Assembly: GCA_002346545.1 (NCBI GenBank)
Contig: DEAA01000027.1
Location: 62,001 to 126,000, forward strand
Direction of reading: 5' to 3'
DNA: 64,000 nucleotides
Source of the DNA: Acidobacteria bacterium UBA2994
Lineage (GTDB): Bacteria > Acidobacteriota > Vicinamibacteria > Vicinamibacterales > UBA8438
Numbering within the stretch: the first letter of the stretch is position 1; every line of letters begins with the position of its first letter. The notes below the pieces were generated by a model. The model did not search any database. It was given only the letters and a program-made list of their open reading frames with translations, and was not told where the DNA came from. The translations under genes and the position numbers were made by a program. Positions 56,674-64,000 of the stretch are shown piece by piece.

Positions 56674-56770
56674 ACGGGTTGTGCTGGGTGCAGGTCTGCG
56701 GCCTCGGATGGTCACGGGGCGCTGAGTTATTCCCGAACCGTGCCACAAAGTGACCAAACAAGAAGAAAGG
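56669..56770 (-). repeat. island spacer repeat, copy 2
   Basis: Pairs with 53452-53558; see that entry. It overlaps the 21-bp repeat and one CGTGCCACAAAGTG copy and leads into the hairpin at 56769. Confidence 0.45.
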
Positions 56771-56795
56771 CTCAACCGACAGAGTCGATTGAGCC
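56769..56795 (-). terminator. intrinsic terminator-like hairpin, relative of 52833
   Basis: GGCTCAATCGA / TCGGTTGAGCC stem on the minus strand with one T.G wobble, then TTTCTTCTTGTTT. It resembles the 52833-52861 terminator in sequence. The nearest minus-strand gene upstream is the DUF3303 gene, some 350 bp away. Confidence 0.6.
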
Positions 56796-57142
56796 CCGTG
56801 TTTATTGGTCGGGATGACTGGATATGAATCAGTGACCCCCTGACCCCCAGTCAGGGGAAACGACGAATCAAGAAAGAGATCACACCGCGTCCTTCCGCAC
56901 GAAAATGTGCAGGAGGGGGCAGGTGAGTGCGGCTGTGACGCGAAACGTGCCACAAAGTGCCACACGCCTGAGACCCTCTGCCCCGCACCTCACCCCCTGC
57001 CCGTTAGCGGTAGGATTGGCGCCTACAGCGACAGCGTTGTCGTAAGACAGTTATGAGCAGTCGCCGCTCCCGCCTGTCACTGGAGTGTCAGCGATACCCA
57101 GACCCCCAGAAATGAGGCATCCATCTTCACCACGAATCAAGA

Positions 57143-57421
57143 CTAACCCCTACCGGCTTTCCGTAAGGCGGATGAGGCCTCTTCGTCGTCAAGCACAGGG
57201 GTAGCCTCAACGTCGCAAAAAGGATTCCATTGCGCAACGAGCTCTGCGGCCAACGCAGGATCTCCTTCTACTAGATGAAAACCATATCTTGAACCTGGGG
57301 CATGCCACCGACCGATCGTTCTAAGGCCTTCAGGTGGCGGCCCTCCCGTCTCCAAAAACTGTTTCATCCCAGAGGTATAGGCTGTCCCCGTCGGAAACTT
57401 CCAGCTCAGCATTATCTTCAT
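57143..57421 (-). CDS. DUF3303 protein
   Basis: A 92-residue protein matching DUF3303: MKIMLSWKFPTGTAYTSGMK, FLETGGPPPEGLRTIGRWHA, GSRYGFHLVEGDPALAAELV, CDVEATPVLDDEEA. The fold is a ferredoxin-like alpha/beta domain similar to EthD/dimeric barrels; function unknown. ATG at 57421 with AGGAGGGGA upstream. Confidence 0.82.
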   Translation of the reverse strand: MKIMLSWKFPTGTAYTSGMKQFLETGGPPPEGLRTIGRWHAPGSRYGFHLVEGDPALAAELVAQWNPFCDVEATPVLDDEEASSALRKAGRG

Positions 57422-57437
57422 CACTTCCCCTCCTGTG

Positions 57438-57926
57438 TTAATCGGATTTCAATCTGTTTGCCATCATTGGTTTCAATGCGCAAAAAAAGAGGTTTTCCTC
57501 AGGGCGCTCGTAACTCAGACTTCGATGAGCGCCGTCACTTATTCCTTTAAAGGATACAAATCTGCTACCAATGTCAGTTAACTCAAAATTGTGAGCGCTT
57601 ATATGTTCTGGTTCCAACGAATTGTTTAAATGTTGTAAGTGTAATTCTAAGCTGCTGTTGATTTCTCTGATGTGAACAATTTTAACAAATCTTGTATCTG
57701 GGTCTTTGCTAGAACGAACTAAAGCAGTAATCGTGCCAGCGAGAGGGGGCAGCCATATTTCTTCTAGAACACCACCATCTCTTGGGCCTTTCCAGTTTCC
57801 AGTGAGCCAACTTAGACGATCTATTGATAGAGTTTCACTGAGAGCCGACTCATCCTGCCCACTAACACCTCCTGAGAAACCAATAACCAGAAGCAAGAGG
57901 AGAGTTGTGTTGAGGAGGGGTTTCAT
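57438..57926 (-). CDS. secreted DUF6265-like protein
   Basis: A 162-residue protein with signal peptide (cleavage near GVSGQD) and a DUF6265-type beta domain: LSWLTGNWKGPRDGGVLEEIWLPPLAG, ITALVRSSKD, RFVKIVHIREINSSLELHLQHL, FVSFKGISDGAHRSLSYERP. AT-rich in sequence. Its ATG overlaps the stop of the preceding small gene (ATGA), and the DUF3303 gene follows 16 bp later, so the three form an operon. Confidence 0.7.
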   Translation of the reverse strand: MKPLLNTTLLLLLVIGFSGGVSGQDESALSETLSIDRLSWLTGNWKGPRDGGVLEEIWLPPLAGTITALVRSSKDPDTRFVKIVHIREINSSLELHLQHLNNSLEPEHISAHNFELTDIGSRFVSFKGISDGAHRSLSYERPEENLFFCALKPMMANRLKSD

Positions 57927-58117
57927 TGACTACTTATCACTTTCAGGCCGACCGACGGGCAATCAGCTTCACTAATCACCTCAATAGCCCACGGAGTCCG
58001 GTACCCGTCGGTCACCACGCTCGATTTTGCGATACCGAAATCCGGTTGGGCTAATGCGAGGGCTAAAGGGTTAAGTGTCAGGAGTACGGACAGCGCAGAG
58101 ATTTTGTTCTTCTGCAC
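57923..58117 (-). CDS. small secreted hypothetical protein next to tRNA-Phe
   Basis: A 64-residue protein from GTG 58117 (the frame opens at TTG 58144). The N-terminal helix KISALSVLLTLNPLALALAQ looks like a signal peptide; the mature part DFGIAKSSVVTDGYRTPWAI and EADCPSVGL is unknown. Its ATGA overlap with the DUF6265-like gene supports translation. It starts within 40 bp of the tRNA 3' end. Confidence 0.45.
   Translation of the reverse strand: MQKNKISALSVLLTLNPLALALAQPDFGIAKSSVVTDGYRTPWAIEVISEADCPSVGLKVISSQ
57947..57967 (+). repeat. 21-bp repeat GCCGACCGAYGGGCAATCAGC, copy 2
   Basis: Partner of 56653-56673 (20/21). Here it encodes part of SEADCPSVG in the small ORF on the minus strand, so the other copy may be a remnant of a related gene. 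Confidence 0.6.
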
Positions 58118-58151
58118 TCGAGTGTCTCTCTCGTATCTTGTCAAGGCAAAG

Positions 58152-58227
58152 TGGTGCCGAGGGGCAGAGTCGAACTGCCGACACCACGATTTTCAGTCGT
58201 GTGCTCTACCAACTGAGCTACCTCGGC
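58152..58227 (-). tRNA. tRNA-Phe (anticodon GAA)
   Basis: A complete 76-nt cloverleaf on the minus strand. Acceptor GCCGAGG / CCTCGGC, D arm with GCTCAGTTGGTAGAGC, anticodon stem-loop ACGAC-TGAAAAT-CGT with anticodon GAA, T arm GGCAG-TTCGACT-CTGCC, discriminator A and encoded CCA. Its 3' end faces the accessory island. Confidence 0.96.
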
Positions 58228-58317
58228 ACGCCAGAACGTAGCGCAAACTGAAGGCCCGCCACAATGTGACAGGGTAGATTCACTCTACCGCAGGGGGGCT
58301 GGTGGTGCAACTGGCGT

Positions 58318-59058
58318 TCACCGTGGGGGGTGACGTCGGAATCGCGTTAGTACCCGCCAGGGTACGATCAACGACTCCCTGAACACCCGGCCGGTCAGCT
58401 TCGATGCACCGTGCTGTCGGCCGACGAAGCGAACTGGGACTTCGCCGATGCGACAGCTCGCTTGCGCGGCCTCGCAGAGCGATTCAACCAGGAACGCGAA
58501 GCCCTCGGCCCCGACCCGCTCCCACTGGATCTGCTGCACGGCACTGCGACGCCAGCAGCGATAGCCGCTGGTGCAGTCGTTGGCCCGGAGTCCCGTGATC
58601 AGTCGCACGTACGCGTTGGCGCCGCGGCTCAACGTGGCCCGATAGCTGGGGAAGTCGATCAGACTGGCCCCGGCCGTGTACCTCGACCCGATGACTACGT
58701 CGTAGTCGGTAGTGGCCGCCACCATCGCCGGCAGATGCCGCGGGTCGTGCGACAGGTCGGCGTCCATCTGGACGATAACGTCGACATCTCTTGCGGCGGC
58801 CAGTGGGAAGGCCTCGGCATAGGACAGCCCGAGTCCTCGATTGCCGGTGCGGTGGAGGACCTCGACGCGTCCGGGGTAGTGCGTGGCCAGCTCTTCGGCA
58901 ACGTTGCCCGTGCCGTCGGTCGAGCGGTCATCCACGACCAGGACCTTGAACCCGTCGTGCTCGAGAATCCGAGGTACGAGCAGAGGGAGGTTCTTGGCCT
59001 CATTTAGGGTGGGCAGAATCGTGAGAGCTAGGCGCGCGCCTGTTGTGGAAGCGGTCAC
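58318..59058 (-). CDS. GT2 glycosyltransferase, polyprenol-phosphate mannose synthase-like
   Basis: A 246-residue GT-A glycosyltransferase like Dpm1: ILPTLNEAKNLPLLVPRI, VLVVDDRSTDGT, GNRGLGLSYAEAF, the DxD motif in VQMDADLSHDPRHLP, IGSRYTAG, NDCTSGYRCW, and GEVPVRFVGRQHGASKL. It makes polyprenyl-phosphate-mannose (or another hexose) from a nucleotide sugar at the cytoplasmic membrane face. No C-terminal membrane segment. GTG start overlaps the stop of the PIG-V-like gene (GTGA), so donor synthesis and transfer are coupled. Confidence 0.87.
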   Translation of the reverse strand: MTASTTGARLALTILPTLNEAKNLPLLVPRILEHDGFKVLVVDDRSTDGTGNVAEELATHYPGRVEVLHRTGNRGLGLSYAEAFPLAAARDVDVIVQMDADLSHDPRHLPAMVAATTDYDVVIGSRYTAGASLIDFPSYRATLSRGANAYVRLITGLRANDCTSGYRCWRRSAVQQIQWERVGAEGFAFLVESLCEAAQASCRIGEVPVRFVGRQHGASKLTGRVFRESLIVPWRVLTRFRRHPPR

Positions 59059-60518
59059 AGCATCCGACGCCAGGTAAAGAAAAGGATTGCTGTGAAACCT
59101 TGGAGGAGGGCGAAGCCGACGGTCAGGTTCTGCCGCTGTCGCCCGGAGAGGACCGACGCGGTCAAGAAAAACATCGGGAAGAGCAGGCTGGTGACCCGGC
59201 CCATCGACAGGAAGCCGCCGAAGAGCATGGGAGGCGCAATGTTAAGGAGCATGAGCAGACCATACTCCAGACCGAGGCGGGTCGTGATCGGCCAGATCAT
59301 GACGACGGCGGCGATGGCCGCCACCGCGTTTAGCGCCTCGATTGGCTGAGATGTCGTGTACTCGACCAGTCCTTGTTCGGTGATTAGCGTTACCGGGGTA
59401 AAAAGGGTGGGAAAGCCGGTGTAGGAGCGTCCCCAGGCGGTGTGTGCTTCCCGCCAGGCGAGCAGATCGCCGGTCAGGCTGTAGATGTAGAGCGAGTAGA
59501 GGCCTACGCCGAGGGCAGGCAGCGCCGCGACCGTCAGACCGAGCACCGCATGTCGGGTGAGCTCGACCTGCGGGGCGCCGGCGTTTCGTTTTTCCAGCAG
59601 CTGCTTCAGGACGATGACGCCGAGCGGGCCGGCTAGCAGAAAGCCGTTGGGCCGGGTGATGCCTCCCAGCAAGGCGAAGGCGGCAGCTGGACCCCAGCGC
59701 TGCTGACCGACGAGGTAGAAGGAGGCCGCCAGCGCCAGCAGCATCAGCGCTTCGGTATAGGCGGCGCTGAAGTACACGGCGAACGGGTAGGCGGACATCA
59801 AGAGGAGCGCCGAGCGTGCCGCGCTGTCGTCGAGATGCTGCCGCGCCAGGCGATAGAGCCACATCAGTCCCCACCCGAAGGCGACGAGCGACACGATGAG
59901 GCCGGCTACGAGGAAGCGTTGCTGCAGCTGCTCCATCGCCATGCCAGGGGGTAGCTCGCGCTCGCCGAAGATGCGCTGAGACCCGAGTAGGTTGGCAGCA
60001 GCGCGCACCGCCAGCGGATATCCAGGGAAGAAGGCGATGTTCTGCTGCCCGACGTTGTTGGGTTCGTAGCGATAGCCCTCGAGCGCGATCTGCATGTACC
60101 AGCCAGTGTCCCAGCGGAGCGCCAGGTTGGCGGCCTCGTTGTTCGACACGCGGATGGGCGGTGTGCCCGGCGGGAATCCGACCGCGACCACCCCCAGGTA
60201 TCCGACCAGAAGTACGGCTAAGCGGGTGGTGACGGTGGTGGGCCAAGTGGACCGGAACGCCTCGTCCCGCACACCTCGGCGTACGAACCCGAAGATACGG
60301 GCGGGGAGCGAGGGGTGAGGAACGTAGTAGTGTCGGAGGCCCGCGGCGGCGACGACGATCAGCCACAACCGCCAGGTCTCGCCGATCCGCAGCCAGGTGC
60401 CGAAATCGATGCGTCCGAAGGCCCATACCTGGACTACTAGGATGAGCAGCGCCGTCGTGAACAGGTCCACCGCACGCGCCCAGCGCGGCAGAGCGGGAGA
60501 TGAGGGGGCGTCGTTCAC
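59055..60518 (-). CDS. PIG-V-like polytopic mannosyltransferase
   Basis: A 487-residue membrane protein with about ten transmembrane helices. The motif RWDTGWYMQIALEGY near residue 135 is the PIG-V/GT-C signature with the catalytic Asp in the first external loop; FFPGYPLAVR and YFSAAYTEALMLLALAASFY also fit. Such enzymes use polyprenyl-phosphate-mannose to add mannose to lipids or glycans outside the cytoplasm. GTG start at 60518; the frame continues upstream but loses coding character. With the adjacent Dpm1-like gene it forms a two-gene module. Confidence 0.85.
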   Translation of the reverse strand: MNDAPSSPALPRWARAVDLFTTALLILVVQVWAFGRIDFGTWLRIGETWRLWLIVVAAAGLRHYYVPHPSLPARIFGFVRRGVRDEAFRSTWPTTVTTRLAVLLVGYLGVVAVGFPPGTPPIRVSNNEAANLALRWDTGWYMQIALEGYRYEPNNVGQQNIAFFPGYPLAVRAAANLLGSQRIFGERELPPGMAMEQLQQRFLVAGLIVSLVAFGWGLMWLYRLARQHLDDSAARSALLLMSAYPFAVYFSAAYTEALMLLALAASFYLVGQQRWGPAAAFALLGGITRPNGFLLAGPLGVIVLKQLLEKRNAGAPQVELTRHAVLGLTVAALPALGVGLYSLYIYSLTGDLLAWREAHTAWGRSYTGFPTLFTPVTLITEQGLVEYTTSQPIEALNAVAAIAAVVMIWPITTRLGLEYGLLMLLNIAPPMLFGGFLSMGRVTSLLFPMFFLTASVLSGRQRQNLTVGFALLQGFTAILFFTWRRML

Positions 60519-60727
60519 GGGGGTGTGTCCGCGTCGGTGAGAACACCGGGGCGATCTACCGTCTAGCTGACCGGAATTGTAGCTCAAGGCCACGAGGAGG
60601 CACATATTGGGGTGCGGCGTTCGAGCGCTTGGCTCAGGCCAGCCGCTGTGCCAGACTGCTGAGACTGCCCTGCGTCTTGTTGCTGACGAATGTCCGGCGG
60701 AGATGGCGTAGGGAAGAGGAGCCGACG

Positions 60728-62464
60728 ATGACGACACGGATCGGGGCGCTGTTGATGGCGGCGCTGCTGGTGGGCGGGGGCGCGGGCAATGCGCAGGAGG
60801 TGCCGGTCGAAGAGGTGCTGCTCGACAACGGGATGACTGTCCTCTTGTTGCCGCGGCCGGGTGATCCCAATGTGGCCGCCGGCTGGGTGGCCAAGGTCGG
60901 GTCGGTCCACGAGCGACCTGGAATAACCGGTGTGGCGCACCTGTTCGAGCACATGATGTTCAAGGGGACCGCGACCATCGGCACTCGGAACATCGAGTCG
61001 GACCTGCAGCTGATTGCCGAGCTCGATCAGGTCAAGGGCGAGATCCGGGTCGAGGAAGCGGCGTTGCTCGAAGCGGCTCGGCTCGGCCAGCTCGACGCAC
61101 CTAATGACCCGTCCGAGCGAAGCTCGCGCCACCAGGAACTACTGGACCGGTTCGACGCGCTGCTCGCCGAGCAGGACAGGCTGATCATTAAGGAGGACTT
61201 CAGCCGCACGTACTCTGGCCAGGGTGCCTCGGCAATGAATGCCGGTACCAGCTACGACTACACGATCTACTTCGTGAACGTGCCAGCCAACAAGCTGGAG
61301 CTCTGGTTCTGGATGGAGTCCGATCGGCTGCTGAACCCGGTGTTCCGCGAGTTCTATTCCGAGCGCGACGTGGTCCACGAGGAGCGGCGGCTCCGCACCG
61401 ACAGCACGCCGACCGGCAAGTTTCAGGAACAGTTCGATTCAATGTTCTGGCAGTCGTCACCCTACAGCTGGCCGATTGTTGGGTGGCCGAGCGACCTCGA
61501 GGGGATCACGCGGGAAGAGGCACTCGAGTTCTTCGGGCTCTACTACGCGCCAAACAACCTGACCGCGGCGCTCGTGGGCGACTTCGACCCAGGTGAGGCG
61601 AAGGCACTGGCCGAGCGGTATTTCGGACGCTTGCCTCCAAGCGACCGAGCCGCGCCGCAGCCGCGCACTCGCGAGATGCCTCAGCTGGGCGAGAAGCGGA
61701 TGACCGCCTACGCGGAGACCAATCCGTCGGTGACGATCCGGTATCACTCGGTGCCTGATGGCCATGTCGACGAACCGCCGCTGGTTGTGCTCGGGCAGCT
61801 GCTTAACGGGCGCACGGGCCGTCTCTATCGGGCCCTAGTTGAAGAACAGGAGGTGGCCACTAACGCCGGTGGCGGCCAGTCGGGCTTCAAGTTCGAGGGG
61901 ATGTTCCAGCTGAGCGGGACGGCCAAGGAGGGGCGGACTCCGGAAGAGGTGGAACAGGCGATCTACTCCGAGCTCGAGCGACTCAAGACCGAGCCGGTGC
62001 CCGAGCGTGAGCTCCAGAAGGTCAAGAATCAGAACGCCGCATCGAACTTCCGCGGGTTGCGGTCGAACTTCGGATTGATGAACCAGCTGCTCGTCCGTGA
62101 AGCCTGGCGGGGCTGGGAGACGATCAACAGCGACCCGGCGCTGTATGAGGCGGTCACAACCGAGGATGTAATGCGGGTGGCGAACGATTACTTCAGCGCG
62201 GAGAGCCGCGCGGTGGCGATCTATTACCGGCAGGAGTCGGACGAGCCGGAAGATCCACGTCTAGTCGGCCTCGATGACCAGGAGCGCCAGCAGGTCAGGC
62301 AGATGATGACGATGATCTCGCAGGCGAACGCTGAGCAGGTCGGACAGCTCCTGGGACAGCTCGAGCAGATGGCCGCGCAGGTGCCGCCGGAGAACCAGGA
62401 CATGGTAGAGGTGCTGCGCGCGATTGCGCTCGAACGCCAGGCGGAAGCGGAGGGCGGACGATGA
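60728..62464 (+). CDS. M16 family zinc protease, catalytic subunit
   Basis: A 578-residue secreted protein (signal cleaved near AGNAQ). The inverted zinc motif HxxEH is HLFEH at residues 71-75 (GVAHLFEHMMFKGT). An unusually long insert (about 95-150, ELDQVKGEIRVEEAALLEAAR) separates it from SAMNAGTSYDYTIYF. Two M16 lobes follow; the C-terminal ~60 residues are Gln-rich and helical. M16B enzymes process peptides, often as a heterodimer with a second subunit. Its stop overlaps the ATG of that subunit gene. GAGGAG ribosome binding site. Confidence 0.9.
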   Translation: MTTRIGALLMAALLVGGGAGNAQEVPVEEVLLDNGMTVLLLPRPGDPNVAAGWVAKVGSVHERPGITGVAHLFEHMMFKGTATIGTRNIESDLQLIAELDQVKGEIRVEEAALLEAARLGQLDAPNDPSERSSRHQELLDRFDALLAEQDRLIIKEDFSRTYSGQGASAMNAGTSYDYTIYFVNVPANKLELWFWMESDRLLNPVFREFYSERDVVHEERRLRTDSTPTGKFQEQFDSMFWQSSPYSWPIVGWPSDLEGITREEALEFFGLYYAPNNLTAALVGDFDPGEAKALAERYFGRLPPSDRAAPQPRTREMPQLGEKRMTAYAETNPSVTIRYHSVPDGHVDEPPLVVLGQLLNGRTGRLYRALVEEQEVATNAGGGQSGFKFEGMFQLSGTAKEGRTPEEVEQAIYSELERLKTEPVPERELQKVKNQNAASNFRGLRSNFGLMNQLLVREAWRGWETINSDPALYEAVTTEDVMRVANDYFSAESRAVAIYYRQESDEPEDPRLVGLDDQERQQVRQMMTMISQANAEQVGQLLGQLEQMAAQVPPENQDMVEVLRAIALERQAEAEGGR

Positions 62465-63945
62465 GTAGACGGTTGTCGCGTAATGCCCTTGTCGCCGCGT
62501 CGGTGCTGGCCGCGGCGCCGGCTGTAGCCCAGCCGATACCGGCGCACCCGGATGAACTGACCTACGAATTGCTCGATTTTACTGCTCCGACCTCAGCCGA
62601 GCATCGCTACGAACTCTCGAACGGGGTGGTTGCTTTTGTGGTCGAGGACCATGAGCTGCCGTTGGTGTCACTCTCGGTTACCGTGCGTACGGGGAGCTAT
62701 CTCGACCCGCGCGACAAGATCGGGCTGGCGAGTTTGACCGGCAGCCAGATGCGGGCTGGAGGGACCATCACGACCAGTGCCGCCGACTTCGACGAAGAGG
62801 CGGCGTTCCTGGCGGCTCAGATCGGCAGCGGCATCGGCGCGACCTCCGGATCGGCGAGCATGAACTGCTTAATTAAGGACCTGGCGGTGTGCCTGGACAT
62901 GTTCTTCGACATGCTTCGGGATCCCGGGTTCGACGCCGACCGGCTCGAGCTTGCCAAGAGCCAGGCGATTCAGGGGATGGAGCGCCGTAACGACGCTACG
63001 GCGAGCATTCAGGGTCGGGAGTTCAGCCGCTTGATGCGGGGCGACGGACACTTCACGACGGCGCCGAGCACACGCGCCAGCATCGAGGCGATCACGCGTG
63101 ACGACCTCGTGGCGTTCCACCAGCGATATTTCCATCCGGGCAACTTCCTGTTTGCTGCCTCTGGCGACATCGACACGACTGAGATCCTTGCCGAACTCGA
63201 ACGGCGGATGGATGGCTGGGTCGCGTCCGGCGAGGAGGTGCCGCCGGTGCCGGCGCCGGAGTTCATGCCCGAGCCCGGTCTCTACCTGGTCAATAAGCCT
63301 GAGGTGAACCAGGGCCGAGTTGCGATCGGTCACCTCGGGATTCAGCGGGAGAACGAAGACCGTTACAAGGTGCTGGTCATGAACGACATCCTGGGTGGTG
63401 GCGGGTTCAGCGCCCGCTTGCTGACCCGGATCCGATCGGACGAAGGATTGGCCTACAGCGCGAGCTCCAGCTATCGGGCAGGCACCTACTATTCCGGGAT
63501 CTTTCAAGCCGGCTTCCAGTCGCGGAGCGAGACCGTGGCCCGAGCCGTGGCAATTGTGCTCGAGGAGATTGACCGGATCCGGACCGAACTGGTCACCGAG
63601 GAGGAGCTCACGAACTCGATCAACTACTTTGTCGAGACCTTCTCGCGGAACTTCTCGAGTGCCGGGTCGACGGCCGGGCTCTTTGCGAGTGACGAATACA
63701 CGGACCGTGACCCATCCTATCTGGCTGCCTACCGGGACAATATCGCGGCGGTGACTGCCGAGGATGTCCTCGAGGTGGCGCAGGAGTATCTGCATCCGGA
63801 GCAACTGGTGATCCTGGTGGTCGGCGACATCGAGACCATTCTGGCTGGCGATCCGGAGAATCAGGACTACTCACTCGAAGCCCTGAGTCCAGGAGAGGTA
63901 GTGCGGATTCCGCTGCCGGATCCGTTCACGATGGAGTATCCGTGA
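62461..63945 (+). CDS. M16 family protease-like subunit lacking the zinc motif
   Basis: A 494-residue secreted M16 homologue (signal cleaved near AVAQP). The position of HxxEH reads GLASLTGSQMRAGG, so it cannot bind zinc. It keeps the substrate-end motif ARLLTRIRSDEGLAYSASSSYRAG (the R..Y pair of M16 C-terminal lobes) and two lobes with GGGGFSARL. Inactive M16 subunits pair with an active one, here the product of the overlapping upstream gene (ATGA). Confidence 0.9.
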   Translation: MSRRLSRNALVAASVLAAAPAVAQPIPAHPDELTYELLDFTAPTSAEHRYELSNGVVAFVVEDHELPLVSLSVTVRTGSYLDPRDKIGLASLTGSQMRAGGTITTSAADFDEEAAFLAAQIGSGIGATSGSASMNCLIKDLAVCLDMFFDMLRDPGFDADRLELAKSQAIQGMERRNDATASIQGREFSRLMRGDGHFTTAPSTRASIEAITRDDLVAFHQRYFHPGNFLFAASGDIDTTEILAELERRMDGWVASGEEVPPVPAPEFMPEPGLYLVNKPEVNQGRVAIGHLGIQRENEDRYKVLVMNDILGGGGFSARLLTRIRSDEGLAYSASSSYRAGTYYSGIFQAGFQSRSETVARAVAIVLEEIDRIRTELVTEEELTNSINYFVETFSRNFSSAGSTAGLFASDEYTDRDPSYLAAYRDNIAAVTAEDVLEVAQEYLHPEQLVILVVGDIETILAGDPENQDYSLEALSPGEVVRIPLPDPFTMEYP

Positions 63946-64000
63946 GGCGTTTCGTCCAGGGCTTGGGCTCGAACCGAGTCGGCCTTCCGGTTCGGCGTTG
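63942..64000 (+). CDS. possible 5' end of a further gene at the window edge
   Basis: A GTG overlapping the M16 stop (GTGA) opens a frame that runs off the window. Only 19 codons are visible (VRRFVQGLGSNRVGLPVRR), with no recognisable motif. The overlap pattern is typical of this genome's operons, but it may be chance. Confidence 0.2.
   Translation, partial: MRRFVQGLGSNRVGLPVRR

Larger units (their letters stand above)
56632..57142. other. intergenic spacer rich in repeats and hairpins
   Basis: About 510 bp: a 21-bp repeat (56653-56673), spacer repeat copy 2 (56669-56770), two copies of CGTGCCACAAAGTG (56739-56752 and 56946-56959), and the hairpin at 56769-56795. The minus-strand frame over 56669-56965 is not protein-like. 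No gene. Confidence 0.5.

Noticed and set aside
56669..56965. 98-codon minus-strand ORF in the island spacer
   Set aside because: It reads through a terminator hairpin and repeats; composition is not protein-like.
52179..58151. Integron-type cassette array
   Set aside because: Single-gene units with spacers look cassette-like, but I found no attC-type GTTRRRY/RYYYAAC paired sites and gene orientations are mixed.
62869..63804. 311-codon minus-strand ORF inside the second M16 gene
   Set aside because: Shadow of the M16 reading frame.
1..64000. CRISPR arrays, rRNA genes, complete insertion sequences, restriction or toxin-antitoxin systems
   Set aside because: I looked for spaced short repeats, transposase motifs and related genes and saw none.

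Overview
The window is high-GC bacterial DNA from an envelope-bearing (Gram-negative type) organism: it has lipoproteins with lipoboxes, a TonB-dependent receptor, a TonB C-terminal-domain protein, and many secreted proteins with Sec or Tat signals. The combination of several PQQ-type quinoproteins, an ankyrin/DUF1592/DUF1552 operon, a four-member family of secreted proteins that I name PDLQGxW after its N-terminal motif, and many single secreted proteins suggests an Acidobacteriota member, perhaps of the Vicinamibacteria. That placement is inference from gene content; no rRNA or universal marker is present.

Layout. 0-10.6 kb: mostly minus-strand genes (2H phosphoesterase, radical SAM/SPASM enzyme, aminotransferase, lipoproteins, M48 and matrixin-type metalloproteases) and a thioredoxin-fold lipoprotein ending in a strong terminator. 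10.7-13 kb: a c-heme/copper monooxygenase-like protein and a PKD-like secreted protein. 13.2-16 kb: a tightly overlapping three-gene operon (type III polyketide synthase, FAD oxidoreductase, methyltransferase) resembling phenolic-lipid loci. 16-30 kb: secreted enzymes, a patatin, an operon of quinoprotein - SnoaL-like protein - dihaem cytochrome c - quinoprotein, two PDLQGxW proteins, a PQQ-like propeller with a DUF1080 protein, and a TonB-domain protein. 30.4-33 kb: convergent pyruvate kinase and phosphofructokinase. 33-46 kb: two close quinoprotein paralogues, a Tat-exported TIM-barrel protein, a truncated ABC-F remnant, and the ankyrin/DUF1592/DUF1552 operon. 46-52 kb: a VOC-VOC-PDLQGxW fusion, peptidase E, an AlkZ-related protein and a TonB receptor.

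52.1-58.15 kb is an accessory island. An intact tRNA-Phe gene (58152-58227) borders it on one side and a degenerate 3' tRNA-Phe fragment in direct orientation (52139-52178) on the other; a further 17-bp copy of the tRNA 3' end lies inside at 53602. The cargo is small unrelated genes in both orientations (beta-barrel proteins, an alpha/beta hydrolase, an NTF2-like protein, DUF3303, DUF6265), some visibly AT-richer than the flanks, separated by long spacers that share repeats and terminators. I found no integrase. After the tRNA come a dolichol-phosphate-mannose-synthase-like GT2 with a PIG-V-like mannosyltransferase, and an M16 protease pair.

Together the genes suggest an oxidative periplasmic lifestyle: quinoproteins pass electrons to c-type cytochromes, next to secreted sugar- and polymer-processing proteins. 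Several genes have a TATAAT-like hexamer only 6-11 nt before the start codon, suggesting frequent leaderless or near-leaderless transcription.
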